Numbered from the stretch's first letter, positions 43,826-55,586 are shown. The stretch is DNA of 64,000 nucleotides from Echria macrotheca (GCA_030411725.1 MU839831.1:868001-932000), one strand, 5' to 3'. The notes: a model not told the origin generated them from the letters alone. Program-made: numbers and translations.

Positions 43826-45157
43826 GTCGGGTGAGACGGGGGCGTGAAAAATGAAACCCGAGGGTGGGCTGAGTCTTGCTGAGTCTTGCTTCTGCTGCGA
43901 TCCAATCCAATTGACTCGATAATACCCGTGTTTGCCTCACTATCCCTCCGACTAAGAGAGTATTTACAACCGCATTCTGTTTGCGCCTGTGGTGAACTGG
44001 AGCTGGCTGATGACGCAACTCCAAATTGGAGATTGGAGGCGGCAGTCACGCCGGTTGCTGAGGTCGGCCGTTGTTCTCGGCCGTCGGCTAGCCATGCCAG
44101 GGAGGAAGGAGGGGCGGGGAGCTGTGGAGCTGCACCTCGGTCGCCATCGGACGTTGGAAAATGAGTGCCGATTCCGATGCGTCTGCATAGACTTGGACTG
44201 CCGATACCCTTTTACTGTATACGGACTACTCCGTATCACACTTCAAGTAACTCTCTCCGATGTGTAATAATCCAGGCACGAACACTGCCAACATGCCACT
44301 TTCCGGCCATAGTTATGAGGGGATTGGGATCGGCTGGTCAGCCGGCCGCCCTCTTCCATCGCTCGGACCGCGGCCGGAGTGGTACTGATGCCACCGTCAG
44401 CGTAATTTCGTGACGGCGTCAGATACCGCATACATAGGCTGCTTTGTCAGTGTGGCTGACATCTGCCTATCTGTTCAGCGGTCAGGTCCATAAGGCAGAA
44501 GAATAAAAGATCAAGCTTCGATGCATGCTTGACATGTTGAGTGTGGAGCTGTTTGAATGCAAAACTGCGCTGCCTGAGTAGCCAACACCCGGCACTCGGT
44601 GGAGGCTTCAGGCTTCAGCCAGTAACAGCAGGCTGATAAGTACTGCCGGGTATCTGCCGCCCCGTAACAGCGCTAAAAGTCTCTTCAGGGTACATATCCC
44701 CGCGAGACAGCCATCAGGGCCCCACCGCCAGTGCCACGCCCCTGTTCCCGCGTTCCAGCTCTTTGATTCTTTTTCGCTTCCACCATTTGACCAAGTCCAA
44801 GCACTGCGCTGCGCTGTGTGCCACTCCTATTCTTCCCACCTAGACCTAAAAACTCAACACCTCCAAATCCAGAATCCCACCACCACCACCCTCCTTTTCC
44901 CAACTTCCCACTCCCCCCGACACGCGCCCCCCCGACTACGCGCCGAATCCACATCCCGATAAAATCCAGTGCATGACGGGTTCTCGGTGTAGCCGTTTGT
45001 TGCTGTGCGGTTCCGGGCTGGCGGTGTCGTTTGTGTGGCTTGCCTGGATCGCGCCCGCTGGAGGAAAAGGTTTTTGAAACATCCGCCGACGCCGCTGTTG
45101 GCTTCCCTCATTCTGCTCCGGGCTGGCTCAGACGTGATTCTGGGTCGGCAATAGCGC
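43826..45157. promoter_or_regulatory. Divergent promoter region, hotdog thioesterase / acrB
   Basis: A 1.3-kb spacer between two divergent ATGs. The 200 bp before acrB are C-rich and pyrimidine-rich, like a transcribed leader. No other gene or clear box is visible. Confidence 0.5.
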
Positions 45158-48070
45158 ATGCCTCGCGTGGCAGGTTCGACAAAGCGACAGCAGGGAGCAA
45201 GCAACCAGCGCGACACACGACATGAAAATGGCCTGGTAGGACCTGCCAAGCGAGTCCCCAGGCAAAAGAGCCAGAGCCAGCTCGAAGCCCATCCCAGGCC
45301 TGTCGTTGTTGCCGAGAATGCGACGGTCCCCGCCGTTCCCGCCGTGCCCACGATCCCGAATGGCTTCGCTGCCCACGCCGACGACATGGCTCTCGATCGA
45401 AAGGAAGTGCTGCGGAGGGCGTCGGTAGGCACGCAGTCCGAGTCTTCGTCGGCCGAGTCGTCGTCGCTTGCCTCGGTGCACCCGATGCCCGAGGAGAACC
45501 ACCGGCGGATCGACGTGAACGATGCGAAAAACACAAACGTCCACCGGGACCCGGGCCCCGTGGATCTGGCCTTGACCGTTCTCCGATCGTGCCCGCTCCA
45601 CGACACCATCGCCATTCTCATCATTCTCATGCAGGTTTCGCCCGCCGCTCTTGCTACTATCTACATGTTGTTCACCTTCCTCACCTTCGTTCCGCCCGTG
45701 ACCACCAGCTCCGGACTGAGCCTCGCCGAGATCTTCGACGGTAACCAGGGAACGCCCTCGCTGGCAACGCTGATCGGGATGGATGTCATCATGTTGCTCA
45801 TCTGGCTGTTTCTCTGGGCACCCATGCAGCGGTTCATCTTGGATCTGGCCCAGGTCGTGATCTCGCTCACGCTGGGAGGCGGCGGAAGCTCGAGACAAGG
45901 GACCAACAGCAACATTTTCGTCTGTGTTGCCATCGTCGGCGTCTCCCAGTGGGTCCGTCACACGCGCTGGAATAACTTCTCTCAGATCAGCTCTCTCCTT
46001 GGCCCGACCCGCTTCCTCAAGTCTCAGTCGGATGCCGGTTTCGAGTCCACGGTTCGGTCGTTCGATAAGAAAGGGCCGTATGGATGGGTGAGGAGCATCT
46101 TGGCCATCCACATCCTCACACAAGGGCTGGTCCGATACATTCGAGAGTGGTACCTGAGGCGCGAAAGACGAGACCTGCAGCTGCAGAGCCAGCTGGACCC
46201 CGAGGCTGGCAAGTCGGTCGTGTTTTCTGCTGAGGGCACATCCGATGCCGCTCTCATGGCGGCAGATAGCGATGCGCACATGCAGACGAGCGTGGCAGTG
46301 TCGACGAAGAAACGGCGGAAACAGAGCGCGCAGGTCAGGATTCGACAGCCCTTATGGGCGGCACTTGCTAGCACCAAAATCGTCATGGTTAAAGAATACG
46401 AACTATCTCACGCTGCGTCCGAGTCGGCCGGCTCCAACGCTACCGATATACACAACTTGGGAAATGCCCCCTTCAATACACAACCGGGCCAGATCTGGAT
46501 TTGCTATGTCGGCTGTGACGAGGTATGTTTCAGCACGAGCTACTTCGCCGACATGCCGGTGGACGACATGGAAGAGAATCGGTTTGGGATCGATACTACC
46601 AAACCGTTTTATGTGCGAGTCAACAATGCTATTTGGCAGCCTACACGTATAATTCCGATCGAAGGTGGAGAAGAGGAAAAGCAATCGGGAACCCGCTGGA
46701 CCGGCGATATTTACGGTCTCACACCGCTTTCCAACTACGAGTGCGAGTTTGTTAGTACTCGTACCGGTGAGGTTTTGTTCTCTACCAGTGTTCGGACACT
46801 TCAAGCCCGGACCCGGGACACCGAGTCGTCGGCCAAGGCGCCCGGTGGACAGCGATCGCATGTTCGGCACGACAGCCCGGCGACAACTCTGAGGGCTTCG
46901 ATAGCGGCCGCCGAGGCCAAGCTGGCGGACGAGAAAGCGCGCCTCAAGGCTGTGCGCAAGGAAAACAACCGAAAACTGAATGCGATGCGGAGAGACATTG
47001 AGAAACTCACGACTGCTGTCCAGTCTGCCGGCGGCGATGACGAGAAGCTCAAGCAAAAGGTTGCCCAGAACACGATCCAGGAGAATCGAGCTTTGGAAGC
47101 GACTGCCAAGTTGGAGCGGGAGCTCAAGGACCTCCAAACCATTCCGGAAGAGCTTCTCGATGAGCAGCGCCAGAAACAGTGTGCCTACCAAGCAGCCAAG
47201 GAGCAGCACGACAAGGCTCGCGCAGCGTTCAAGAGCTTCAAGGCCAACGTCGACAAGGAGATCAAGGCTCTCGAGGAGGAACATGCCAGCTTGCAGGCAA
47301 AACGGACCAAGATCGCGGCTCGTATCACCAAAGTTGAGACCCAGCATGCTCTCATTACGGATGCGAACCTGCGCGGTAGTAACGAGGCCGAACATCGTAG
47401 GCGGGTACGCTTGGCTCTCGAGGCGGACTCGCTGCGCAGTGAACAGCTGCTTAGGGAGAGGCTGGATAATCTCCGGACTAACAACCTGGCAAAGCAGGCG
47501 CAGCTGCAAGAGATGGCCAACCGGATGCAGGCTTATTTGTCCAGCTTCCAGGACGATGCGGCTTATGAAACGCTTGCGCCGACGAGCCAATATGGTGGCT
47601 CGGCCTGGAATGTGACGGGACAATACAATCCGCAGCCTATGTGGCCTTCGACGTCGATGGCACCGCCAGCTTTGGGCATGTCATCCTCGCAGCTTGCGTT
47701 TTCGACGCATCACAACTCGCATGGCACGCCACCGCACCACAAGTCCAGGGGGCGGTCGTCCTCGATGCTTAGCGATGTGTCTGGGTTTACGCAGTCAACG
47801 GACGAAGATGAGCATGTGGGTAATGGCCATGCTGTGCCGGGCGTCATTGGACCGCCGAGTCGATCCCATAGTCATCGGAATCCGTTTGGGGCGCCGGGGA
47901 TGCCTGTTCGCGGGCCTCCGGGATTTAACTTTACGCGCCAGCGGAGTGATGGCACGGCCGGGTCTGGGTCTGGCTCGGGCTCTGGGTCTGGTTTTGTCTC
48001 TGGCCGGAGTAGTGTGCGGTCCGGCAGCGGGAGCGGTGGGAGTCAGAGCAATCCTGCCAGTCCGATTTAG
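45158..48070 (+). CDS. acrB: AcrB-like ubiquitination-network signalling protein
   Basis: Single uninterrupted exon, 970 aa starting MPRVAGSTKRQQGASNQ. Order: basic Ser-rich N-terminus; hydrophobic segments at about 150-178 (DTIAILIILMQVSPAALATIYMLFTFLTF region) and 203-222, with possibly one more at 225-260; a central region with QIWICYVGCDEVCFSTSYF and an Ig-like block (PLSNYECEFVSTRTGEVLFSTSV); a long coiled coil (about 570-790) full of Glu, Lys and Arg heptads; and a disordered Ser/His/Pro-rich tail with a Gly-Ser repeat near the end. This architecture matches Aspergillus nidulans AcrB, a membrane coiled-coil protein genetically linked to the CreB/CreC deubiquitinating system and acriflavine resistance. 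Molecular role is known only genetically; assignment here rests on architecture and recalled similarity. Confidence 0.88.
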   Translation: MPRVAGSTKRQQGASNQRDTRHENGLVGPAKRVPRQKSQSQLEAHPRPVVVAENATVPAVPAVPTIPNGFAAHADDMALDRKEVLRRASVGTQSESSSAESSSLASVHPMPEENHRRIDVNDAKNTNVHRDPGPVDLALTVLRSCPLHDTIAILIILMQVSPAALATIYMLFTFLTFVPPVTTSSGLSLAEIFDGNQGTPSLATLIGMDVIMLLIWLFLWAPMQRFILDLAQVVISLTLGGGGSSRQGTNSNIFVCVAIVGVSQWVRHTRWNNFSQISSLLGPTRFLKSQSDAGFESTVRSFDKKGPYGWVRSILAIHILTQGLVRYIREWYLRRERRDLQLQSQLDPEAGKSVVFSAEGTSDAALMAADSDAHMQTSVAVSTKKRRKQSAQVRIRQPLWAALASTKIVMVKEYELSHAASESAGSNATDIHNLGNAPFNTQPGQIWICYVGCDEVCFSTSYFADMPVDDMEENRFGIDTTKPFYVRVNNAIWQPTRIIPIEGGEEEKQSGTRWTGDIYGLTPLSNYECEFVSTRTGEVLFSTSVRTLQARTRDTESSAKAPGGQRSHVRHDSPATTLRASIAAAEAKLADEKARLKAVRKENNRKLNAMRRDIEKLTTAVQSAGGDDEKLKQKVAQNTIQENRALEATAKLERELKDLQTIPEELLDEQRQKQCAYQAAKEQHDKARAAFKSFKANVDKEIKALEEEHASLQAKRTKIAARITKVETQHALITDANLRGSNEAEHRRRVRLALEADSLRSEQLLRERLDNLRTNNLAKQAQLQEMANRMQAYLSSFQDDAAYETLAPTSQYGGSAWNVTGQYNPQPMWPSTSMAPPALGMSSSQLAFSTHHNSHGTPPHHKSRGRSSSMLSDVSGFTQSTDEDEHVGNGHAVPGVIGPPSRSHSHRNPFGAPGMPVRGPPGFNFTRQRSDGTAGSGSGSGSGSGFVSGRSSVRSGSGSGGSQSNPASPI

Positions 48071-48689
48071 CTAGGTGTCTTGGTTGTTGGCACTGTCATG
48101 GTGCTTGCTCCGTAGCGATTGGATAGCGTGTAGCAATGCAAAAGTATTGACTTATTATATCTGTTGGAAGGCATGTGACTGCGGTTGTTTAGGATGATAA
48201 CTGAGATACAGCATGCTTTCTCTGCCAGTGGACTTGGTGAGATGTAGCTCGCCTCGAAAGTCACCGTCGATATGGATAAGGCGCAACGCAGGCATAGCAG
48301 GTAACAAGACATCCGCTCGAAACAAGACCAAGTGGAGAAATTCCCCAAGACGTATCCATCGCCAAGCAACTACCGACATGAACCACACTGGCACACTCTT
48401 GAGTCTTGCCCACTTGTCCAGCCTTCAAACATCTCCAGCATGTGGACCAACTAGGTACACGAAAATGGATCCAGCTCACCAACCTCCTCGATCCCTATAC
48501 CGCTGAGAGTGATGTGATGCTGCCCATCTGATCGGCGCACGGCCTCCTTCAAAAAATACTGTGTAGTTACCATAGAGTAGACACACGTAGGTAGCGAGAG
48601 AGCGAACGAGCTAAAGGAAGGGGCTTCACCCACATTTCCCCGGATTTTTCTCACGTTACGTTCCGGCAAGCAAAAATACGGGGTTGCGA

Positions 48690-48853
48690 GCCTGCACCCT
48701 GATCACTTGACATTTCTTGCCTTCCCGCTTCCTTGCCAGGACTGAGCATGTCCGGCTGGATTACACTTGCAGCCTGTTGTACCCCGATCATTTCCTGCTT
48801 TCCCCCTTGCCAGGAACGAGCATGTCCGGATGGATTACGGAATACACTTACAG
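48690..48853. repeat. Imperfect tandem duplication, two units of about 82 bp
   Basis: Both units share GCCTG...CC.GATCA.TT near the start, a CTTGCCAGGA(A/C) stretch, then GAGCATGTCCGG(C/A)TGGATTAC and ACACTT(G/A)CA at the end. Unit boundaries are about 48690-48771 and 48772-48853. The divergence indicates an old local duplication. Confidence 0.85.
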
Positions 48854-49692
48854 TCTTTCAAGTCGCGTTCTCCGCTGGGTCCTTGCTTGAAGAGACCGCC
48901 ACATGCAGATGAGAGATACCGAGGTACTAGTGTAGGAAACACTCCGTCTTGGACCCACGGGCAAGTGACGGTACCTCGGTGATGGGTGAACCGAGAACTA
49001 GTGTGTGTTCTCACCCCCCTATTTGGGCGTCTTGTCTTATATCGTGTGTACTATGTTTCTCTCTCTTCTCTCTTTTTTTAGTGGGGGTTTTTTTTTAACG
49101 TTGGTTTTCCTCTATTAGATTGTGAGACACATGGAGTAGGCAGTGAGTGAGTGAGGTGTAATCCGGGTGATCGGTCATCATTCATAAACCGCGTACGGAT
49201 ACCCAAACATCAAGATAAAATACCGAGGCATTCATGCCCGTACTAGCATATGCAAAGAGAAATGCCACAGGCTCCACTACACCACACCCTACTGTGTAAT
49301 ACCCCAGATTCTTCCCTGTTTTTAAGTACACTTATTACAGATTGGGTTACATCCCCATTCTGCACTTGCTCCATTGGATCATCAGAATCCGGGGAAGCTG
49401 AACCATCCGACGTCCAAACCCCTGGACTAGTGTAGTGTAAATCTCGATCCAGGAACCAACCGCACTCTCAACACGCCCGATGAACCAGCCTGGGATCAAA
49501 AGATGGAGAGGGAAAAGAAGAGAGGAGAGGAACACGAGAACGAAAACGACTCCACCGTTCCCCATACCCCGTACCACATACCCCAGAATCCGCCTTTCTC
49601 TCTCCGACTTTATTCTTGACATTGACCTTGACACAGGGCAAAAACAGATCGAGTACTTTAACTCCCCGTTTCCCCGTCTCGGAGCATCTCTC

Positions 49693-49700
49693 TATATAAG
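49693..49700 (+). promoter_or_regulatory. TATA element of the CFEM gene
   Basis: TATATAAG about 125 bp before the CFEM start codon, followed by a C/A-rich leader containing a (CAC)n tract. Confidence 0.6.
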
Positions 49701-49743
49701 ACACATCCATCCACCACCCTCCGATCTCCACAGCCGTCACCAT

Positions 49744-49770
49744 CACCACCACCACCACCACCACCACCAC
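49744..49770. repeat. (CAC)n microsatellite in the CFEM leader
   Basis: Nine consecutive ACC/CAC triplets in the presumed 5' UTR, 54 nt before the ATG; not translated in the model given. Confidence 0.9.
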
Positions 49771-49823
49771 CTTACAAACACAGACGCCACCAACCACCAA
49801 CCCACCCACCCTCCATCATCAAG

Positions 49824-50078
49824 ATGCACCACACCCTCCTCTCCACCCTCACCCTCGCCCTCGCCCTCACGGCACAAGCCCAACTATCCTCCCTCCCCAC
49901 CTGCGCCCAGTCCTGCATCTCCTCAGCAATCTCCAAAACAACAACCTGTTCTGCGTCAGACATCCCCTGCATCTGCGCCGCCCTCGACGCCGTCACGACC
50001 GAGGCGACGCCGTGTGTTCTAGAGGCGTGCGGGTTTGATGTAGCTGCTGGTTAGTCCTCTCTTTTACTATCTGTGTTT

Positions 50079-50114
<36 letters not shown>

Positions 50115-50439
50115 ACAAAAAAAAGGCGAGGTCCTACCCGCTACCGCTCAGCTCTGCGCTGATTCTGGAACTGCTGATGAGCCCGCACCTGAGCCGGAGA
50201 CGACGCCCGTCCCGGCGCCCGCACCGGAATCTGAGGGTGATGATAAGGAGGAGGACGAGAACGACGAGAAGGTAACGCCGGGGTCGTCGTTCCCGCCCGT
50301 CCCGGAGGCTACGTCTACTACCAAGACTGGTGGTGCGGCTACGTCGGTGAGTCCGGCTGTTGTCACTGGTGGTGCTGGGTCTGTTGGTGCTGGTGTTGGG
50401 ATGGGGGCGGTGATTCTTGGGGTTGTTGTTGCGCTGTAA
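49824..50439 (+). CDS. CFEM-domain, GPI-type cell-surface protein
   Basis: Exons 49824-50049 and 50126-50439; 179 aa. The intron has donor GTTAGT, a (GT)n tract, branch GCTGAC and acceptor AAG. The signal peptide MHHTLLSTLTLALALTAQA is followed by a complete eight-cysteine CFEM domain (LPTCAQSC, TTTCSASDIPCIC, TPCVLEAC, AQLC; the last Cys is in exon 2). A Pro/Glu/Ser/Thr-rich stalk and a C-terminal hydrophobic segment (GAGVGMGAVILGVVVAL) with no charged tail form a GPI-attachment pattern. CFEM proteins sit in the wall or membrane; some bind haem and others are host-interaction factors. The CFEM aspartate present in haem-binding members is plausible at SASDIPC. Convergent with the FHIP gene. 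Confidence 0.94.
50082..50111. repeat. (GT)n microsatellite inside the CFEM intron
   Basis: About 30 nt of GT repeat between the donor and the branch site GCTGAC; intron length may therefore vary between strains. Confidence 0.95.
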
Positions 50440-50989
50440 GACATACATACACATATTGTACAATACCTTGTATCATTGGAGGTGGGATGGATGCTACGGA
50501 ATAGGTAGATACGAAATGGCGATGAGCTAGCTGGGTTTACATGTTACTATTCCATCCATCCCATTCCAGATTATGAAGGCATGTCTGGAGAGGGGGGGAG
50601 GGGGTCTATGGTTGCACCCCGCATTACTTCCTGTCCACCTGCTATGTGTATTTTGGGGTCAGGTCAAGCAAGACCCATCCCCCTTTCTGGCATACACAGG
50701 GACTAGGGCAGACACGGATTGAAATCTTGATCAGTATATCGAGTGGATCTTGTTCAGAGTTTCACCGAGTGAATATATTTCGCAGCTTGTATATTGAACT
50801 TCATTTATTTACATCAGGGGCGAAGTGGACCTGAATCGAAAAAGGGGCACCCTGATAAAGGCATGCCCTGATAAAAGACCAGCAACATGATGTCAAGCAT
50901 ATAAAAACGAGTATTAAACTCACACAACGAGTCATTCAGATGGAGAGTAAAGCATGGATTCAACCAACACCAGCAATGCACCTCTATGA
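50440..50989. other. Convergent 3' spacer, CFEM / FHIP genes
   Basis: A 550-bp spacer, AT-richer than the flanks, with no coding potential that I can support. Confidence 0.55.
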
Positions 50990-53900
50990 TCAAGTAAACC
51001 GCACCTCCTCAAACAGCCCTGCTCGCACCTGCACCAGGCTGGCCAGCTCAAACAGAAACGACTGCAGCACAATCACATTCGTCAGCACGTGCGACACCGA
51101 CACCGTCTTCTCTTCAGTCGTCGACACATCCGTCTTGCCATCCTCCGACGGCGCCATCATCGATTCGTTCTGCCCGTCATCCCCAGTCATCCTCTCCCGC
51201 GAGCCCGCCTCATCCTCTTCCGGCCCAATTCTAGTACGCGCCTTGTCAAAGCTCAGCGGTATCGGCTCCATAGGCGCTTCAGGCGGCCCGACACTCGGTA
51301 GTCCCACCTGTCTCGCCAATATCCTCTGGTCGATCGCTTGGAACGCCTTCGCTTGGTTGGCCACGGGGTCACTCCGGACCTCCCACGGCGGTACCGTCGA
51401 ATTGCTGCTGGGGGAATATGACCTTGTCCCCACTGCTCCCTGTCCCGGCCGGTGAGGACTATCATACGTATCCCGGGACGAAAACGGAAGCGGCGTTGAC
51501 CGGTCCGACGTCGTTCGGTTCAGCTCCTTTCTACCCCTGGGACTCCCTGAGCGACTCGGTGTCCCCAGCTCAGACAGAATACGCTGAGCAAATCCCTCCA
51601 ATCCAGAAGGCCGCTCTCGAGACGTATTACGTCGATCCTCGGCCAGAGCCCGATCTATCGAAGGCGTGCCAGACTTGGCCGGCGACGAGGATAGCGGATT
51701 CTTAGCCCGGGGCGTCGGAACCGGACCGGCCGCGTCGGCAATCTGAAATGCCTCGCGCCGTTGTTGGAGCAAATCATCGAACCTCGGGACCGTTTCCCGG
51801 AATGCGGCGGTCTGGTCGCAAAGCGTTTGGAGTATTTTGAAGAGTCGGGGCAGGCTCGACCGCGTCCACTTTGGACGCTTTCGGCACTGCTGCATTGACT
51901 GTACCTGTTTGTATTCCTGGTACTCTGGTGATTCCGGATCCAGAGGAGGCTCGGGCAACGGCGGCCCGTCGGTGTCATCTTCATAGACGTAGCTCTGAGG
52001 ATTCCGCAGAAACCAACCTTCCAAATGCATGAATCCGCACACACCAAGATCGAAAATGACTTCGGTGAGGGCAAGATTCGTCTCGACGGGATTGAGAAAA
52101 AAGGTTTCGAGTCGGTCGAGAACAATATTGAGTAGTGGGTCATCTGGGTGCAGCGTATGCGAGCGAACATCTCTCGGCGCCCCCGGAAGACTATCGGGAA
52201 TAGCTGGTAGCTTGTGGTTGTTTGTTGATGTTTTGGGCGTCACCAACTTGATCGAACAGGGGTGGTTCTCCAGCCTGATAAGCGTGTCTTTCAAAACATC
52301 CTGATAAATCTCGTCAAAGTTATCCTGACCCCCGATGGTTCCTGCCAGAGACATGAGATATTCCACCTCTTGTTGGTGGGCGGCAGTAGTTCGAAACGAT
52401 GACGACCCGAGAACTCCCTCAGTGTAGAGAAGGGTGATGACTGCGTATCGATGGTGCCTCTTGAGAATTACCGATACCAGCTGGAGCGTCACGTAGATGG
52501 TCTGCTGGCTCTGAGACCGGAGGCAAGCGAGGATAAGATCAACCAGGTTGAACAGTAGCGGATCAGCAGCCGCCTCTCCCATGGATGCCATCATGGTCGC
52601 GAGGTCCATAGACTTCCGCTTCCGTGCTGCGCTCACGCGGTCTCCCGTATCAGATGGCACCGATGTCACTATGTCGGGTAGAGCCAGCAGATAGTGGAGA
52701 ATCAAGTTAATCATGTCGGGGTGATCGACGGACTCCAGGATACGACGCAGATACGTCAAGACAGCAACAGATGAGCCACCGTCGATATCTGACGATTCCA
52801 GCAGTGACGGGTATCTGGGCCGTTAGCGGAATCATGTTTACATGGAGGAATTTACCTACAGTAACTGCTGCAAAAAGATGACCTGGAAATGCTCCAAAAG
52901 CGTCGACTTGACCTCGACGGATCTACAGTGATTAAGAACATCCTGCCAAAAGAGAAGGTGCGACAGAAAGGTGTCGAGATGCGACTGGAACTGAAACGAA
53001 CACGAGCTGACCACCTCGTAGTTGGATTTTGGGTGTTCGTAGTCTGAAAAGGCAAGAATGGGCGGCAGGTCGCCGGGATGGTCGATGACAAGTTTACGGC
53101 TCAGTTGACTATACAGAGCGCCCAAACCCGTGGCCATGAGCGTCGACAGGTCGCTTTCGACAATCCATTGCTCGAGAGCAACAGAACTCGATGCAGCTTC
53201 GATTATGTAGAGGAGGCCTGTGCGGGCAAAGTCTCCCACCTTTCCTTCGTGATGTATGTAGTCGATAAGGAGGTAGAACAACGGGAAGTCCTGCTTCTGT
53301 GTCCGCCCGGTAAATCTCTGATGATCGTCGAGATCTCTCCCATCTTGTGCCGCCGGTTGCGACTTGAACCAGGCAGGCAGGATTTCGGGATCGAGCCGTA
53401 TCTTGGTGGTGATATTGAAGGCGAGCTCCACCACGCGGGCTTCCGTGTCTGCCCCAAGACGGATGCTGTTGGCGCCGGTTATTCGAACCAAAAGATTCGT
53501 CAGGCTGGCTGCAAAGCTGTCGTTCTCAACAAAAGCTTCCTCCTCGCTCTCGATCAACGTTGCGAAGAACAGCACGGCCTCCTTGACGATCCACTCGCTG
53601 AACGAGCTCGTGGCGATCTTGGCCACCGGGATGTAGACCTGCTTCGCGGCCGAGAAGGTTATGCACGGATGGGGTAGGGGACGTCGCGATTCGTCACTCA
53701 GAAGACTCGTGAGCTCCTGCAGGTGGATCTCGATGCGCTCGGCTGCTTCTTCGTCGTTGGCGAGGTTCGACGAGTTCCGCCATGTTTGCTGCCGAGGGAC
53801 AGGTTAGAGGCAGACAACCCGGGACAACACGACTTACCAGAAGCTGGCTGTACTCCTTTTCGAACCGATGCAGGCGGCGGGCGGGATCCTTAGCAAAGTC

Positions 53901-54013
53901 TTTGCGCGAGCTCGCCGACGACAGCGGCGTGTGTGCTAGGAGGCGCGACCACTGGACCAGTCAGTCAGCTACGGCTACTGCAACGGCACTCGGGCGGGAC
54001 ATACAAAATCCAT
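50990..54013 (-). CDS. fhipA: FHIP (FTS/Hook-interacting protein, RAI16-like)
   Basis: Exons 54013-54005, 53951-53838, 53788-52860 and 52814-50990; 958 aa. The first exon is just ATG GAT TTT and joins to give MDFWSRLLAHTPLSS, the conserved start of fungal FHIP. Next comes FEKEYSQLL/QTWRNSSN, then a long alpha-helical region, LLYPSLLESSDIDGG/...TYLRRILESVDHP, and the conserved C-terminus VLTNVIVLQSFLFELASLVQVRAGLFEEVRF. Introns carry GCTGAC-type or related branch sites. FHIP, with Hook and FTS, links early endosomes to dynein; fungal FhipA is needed for endosome motility. A Ser/Pro/Arg-rich region (roughly 700-880) separates the two conserved parts. The third donor is GTAGGT, chosen because the adjacent GTAAAT would leave an in-frame stop. 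Confidence 0.93.
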
Positions 54014-55586
54014 GGCGTCCTTGACTGCATCGCGAGATGCAGATTGGACGAGAGCAGACAGGCCGTGGTCGTTGTCAAGTGCCTGGTGGGATGCATGAAA
54101 TGTGCTGTTTCCAGATGTCGCGAAATTGTTTAGCCAGCTCCCGACTCACCGTCACCGTCCTCCTTCCGCGTCGATCCTCTCTGCCCTGCAGAAGCTCTGA
54201 CCCCACAGCACACCCCGCAGTGCCACCCCCCCACGCTGCACTGCTGCAGTTCGGTCACTTGACTCATGGCTACGGAATAAGTTCACTGGATCCATCCCAA
54301 GACATCAAAACCACAAGCTTTTGGTTCCATAGTGTCCGGCTTGAACTCCTCCACACTTGTTCCATTCGCCTCGGGGAAATCGTCTGATGCTAAGCTGCAC
54401 ACAGTCGAGACATTAGACCCTTTTTGCAGCTGACTGCTCCATCTCGATGGCCGCGACACGTCTCCAGTGTCGTCCGCGGCTCGACACGTCCGGCCCCGGA
54501 GTGTGGGGAGCAGTTTTACGGCGCCAGCACAGCAACTGATTCGTGACCGGAACCGAGACATGCATGAGTACCTGACTATATGTATGTTCCCCCAGACTCA
54601 GGGTCTTGGAACTCTGTCGACGACGACGGCGTTGCGATGACTCGATGCGCTCGTCTGGGACTGGCCATCTGGACTGGGCCCAGGCCTCGCATTGCCAAAT
54701 GGCAACAAGGTAAGGCTTGCTAGATGCGGCATCGGGACAGGATGCGTCGCCCGTCTGCGCTTCTCAGTGGCCGCGCCCGGTGACAGCTCCGATGACTGGA
54801 GGACGATGAAGCTTTTGGCTAGCTTCCGCAGCTCGAGGCTGTTAGGTTGGGCGAATCCACGGCATCGCGGCCCAAACAGTATCAGCACGCGGTGGGGGAG
54901 GCTCTGGTTGGAAGAGTGGTCTCTCTCGACGTTGGCGGCGACCTACAGCCATGCGACACGAGATGCGGCCCCGTTGGCGGATGCAAGCCCGCTCGAAACT
55001 CCCCGATCCCCGCACTCGGCGCTGGCAGGACCGCATGCACAAGACGACGACGAAACGAAACAAATGCAGGCCAAGGGTACCGCGGCAAGCCGGGCGCTCC
55101 AGAGCGTGCTCTCGGTCGCTGGTACCCAGCCATGTTCGCAGCCGACAGTCGCTGTCCATCTCTTGCCTCTGGTTTGCTGGCGGGCGACTGGAACATCCAC
55201 GAACGAGGACTGCGATTGGGGCTCAGCAAAAGCACGGCGGCGAATGGCATCACGCGCCCGCCCTCTCCCGGGATGTCTGGGCGCTCGCCAATGCAGGAAA
55301 CGGCAAGGCACTCCCGCGCCCCTCGCTCGCCTCGAAGGTAGTGCCCGCTTCACCTCGTTCACATGGGAGCTTTGCGAGTGCACTTATACTCGCCCACGGC
55401 CTCGACGCCCCCCTCGCGTCGCCGCGCTCGACTTTCTCCCGCTTTCGTCCCCAACTCTGCCCCGCCGTCGTCACAGACTTTTTTATTATTCATGGTGATA
55501 TAGCTCCCAGGCCGTCTATATCCTCCAAGCGGAGCGGCCATTGTTCCTACACACTCAGCCTCGTCTGCCGATGTCGCTCGATCATC
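54014..55586. promoter_or_regulatory. Divergent region, FHIP / class 3 lipase
   Basis: A 1.57-kb GC-rich spacer with long but unfamiliar open frames (54692-55498 plus, 54951 onward in frame with the lipase, 54943-55383 minus). A TTTTTTATTATTCATGG stretch near 55480 may mark the lipase core promoter or leader. Other elements are not clear. Confidence 0.5.

Larger units (their letters stand above)
48071..49823. other. 1.75-kb spacer with a tandem duplication
   Basis: Contains the acrB 3' UTR, an imperfect tandem duplication of about 82 bp (48690-48853), T-rich runs near 49075-49097, and the CFEM promoter at its right end. No coding exon is supported. Confidence 0.55.

Noticed and set aside
45128..46279. 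383-codon minus-strand frame overlapping the acrB N-terminus
   Set aside because: Antisense to a coding exon, Arg/His/Gly-rich composition, no motif.
46403..47623. 406-codon open frame on the minus strand inside acrB
   Set aside because: It is antisense to a clearly coding AcrB exon; the peptide is an artefact of GC-rich codons read in reverse and has no recognisable domain.
53078..53677. 199-codon plus-strand frame in the FHIP locus
   Set aside because: It lies antisense to the large FHIP exon, whose product is clearly recognisable.
54692..55498. 268-codon plus-strand frame between FHIP and the lipase
   Set aside because: No domain or splice structure; it overlaps open frames on both strands in a divergent promoter region.
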